Assembly (NCBI GenBank): GCA_963798275.1 | Contig: CAWCTB010000016.1 | Coordinates: 1 to 51,230, forward strand | DNA: 51,230 nt | Source: CAWCTB01 sp963798275 | GTDB taxonomy: Bacteria > Acidobacteriota > Terriglobia > Terriglobales > Acidobacteriaceae | Direction of reading: 5' to 3' | In this document: positions 50,833 to 51,230 of the stretch, piece by piece | How the letters are laid out: every line of letters starts with the position of its first letter | Position numbering within the stretch: the first letter of the stretch is position 1 | Translations under genes and position numbers: made by a program | Notes under the pieces: model-generated | The model's database searches: none | Seen by the model: only the letters and a program-made list of their open reading frames with translations | Told to the model about the DNA's origin: nothing

Positions 50833-51230
50833 GGTCTTCTTCTCTTTCTGGCGGTGACGGCTGCTTTCTTGGCCGCTCGTGTGCTCTTTAGGCTGGCACG
50901 ACGCGGCGCAACCGGCGAGATCAGGTGTCGGATGACAGTCGAGCTTGGCATCGAGGTCGTCCAGCCGTATTTCGAGGTTGGTCATGCGCTCGGCAATCGA
51001 AACCACGTCCGCGCGGGACGGCATAGCCAGCTGTTCCAGCGTCTTGAGCATCGCTTTTTCCACGGCTTCGCGGAACGGAGTGGAAACTGTGAGATAGGTA
51101 TCGAGCATGGTCCCGGTCGCTTGAGCATAAGCCTCAGTGTTGACCATATCCACCATGGTCTTGGCCCAGGCGTCCAAATAGACATCGCGCACGCCACGCC
51201 AGGGCTCCATGGGATCGAACCGTTTGGCAT
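50833..51230 (-). CDS. phaE: PHA synthase subunit PhaE-like, partial at the window edge, frameshifted
   Basis: The part seen (KRFDPMEPWRGVRDVYLDAW, MVDMVNTEAYAQATGTMLDT, YLTVSTPFREAVEKAMLKTL, PSRADVVSIAERMTNLEIRL) matches the helical C-terminal region of PhaE-type subunits, which activate class III PhaC. After DDLDAKLD the frame is lost. A neighbouring frame reads a Lys/Ala/Arg-rich tail (LKSTRAAKKAAVTARK) typical of PhaE ends. The gene continues beyond position 51230. No stop separates it from phaC in the current frame. Confidence 0.65.

Noticed and set aside
1..51230. CRISPR arrays and riboswitches
   Set aside because: No regularly spaced direct repeats of CRISPR size and no recognisable riboswitch leader were seen on either strand; the heptamer and AAAATCTTGA repeats do not have CRISPR geometry.

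Overview
The window looks like chromosomal DNA of a GC-rich soil or environmental bacterium, most probably an Acidobacteriota member (Terriglobia-like). This is inferred from the gene content: secreted carboxypeptidase-regulatory-domain proteins, a PEP-CTERM protein, an M50 peptidase next to trpS, scpA/scpB, and a PHA locus with class-III-like synthase subunits. No marker gene settles the taxonomy.

Layout. (1) 1-7.8 kb is an accessory island ending at tRNA-Ala(GGC). It holds an IS, excisionase-like HTH genes, a frameshifted tyrosine integrase, a truncated second integrase beside the tRNA, and a small cluster with two structurally unrelated 2-oxoglutarate-dependent oxygenases. (2) 8.3-18.3 kb is clean core sequence: ECF sigma/anti-sigma, two TPR proteins, rnc, two tandem signal peptidases, an AsmA-like giant and a hexapeptide acyltransferase. 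(3) 18.3-32.6 kb is core: TSUP permease, M50 peptidase, trpS, vapBC-like pair, scpA, scpB, two carboxypeptidase-regulatory proteins, rluB, hisC, ROK sugar kinase, mutM. (4) 32.6-36.6 kb is a repeat-bearing gap followed by a two-gene membrane TIR/coiled-coil cassette. (5) 36.6-41.4 kb holds a secreted protein, an EamA permease, pgsA, yraN, tRNA-Val(GAC) and a PEP-CTERM protein, with integrase scraps around the tRNA. (6) 42-46.1 kb is a biotin-dependent carboxyltransferase operon: 5S-like, 12S/PccB-like, an OadG-like membrane protein and a biotinyl carrier. No biotin carboxylase is in the window. (7) 46.9-51.2 kb is a polyhydroxyalkanoate locus: a KAS III-like synthase with a long N-terminal extension, an SDR reductase, and convergent phaC and phaE.

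Regions 6 and 7 suggest a working model. The carboxylase makes malonyl-CoA (or methylmalonyl-CoA), the KAS III-like enzyme makes a 3-ketoacyl-CoA, the SDR reduces it, and PhaC/PhaE polymerise it. No thiolase is visible.

A caution runs through the annotation. At least a dozen otherwise well-conserved genes are broken by one-base indels, usually an extra or missing base in a short run. Their density rises steeply toward the right edge (46.9-51.2 kb), while 8.3-18.3 kb has none. All active-site motifs survive when the frames are joined, so sequencing or assembly error is the likelier explanation than decay. Such genes are given as one span with the break described.
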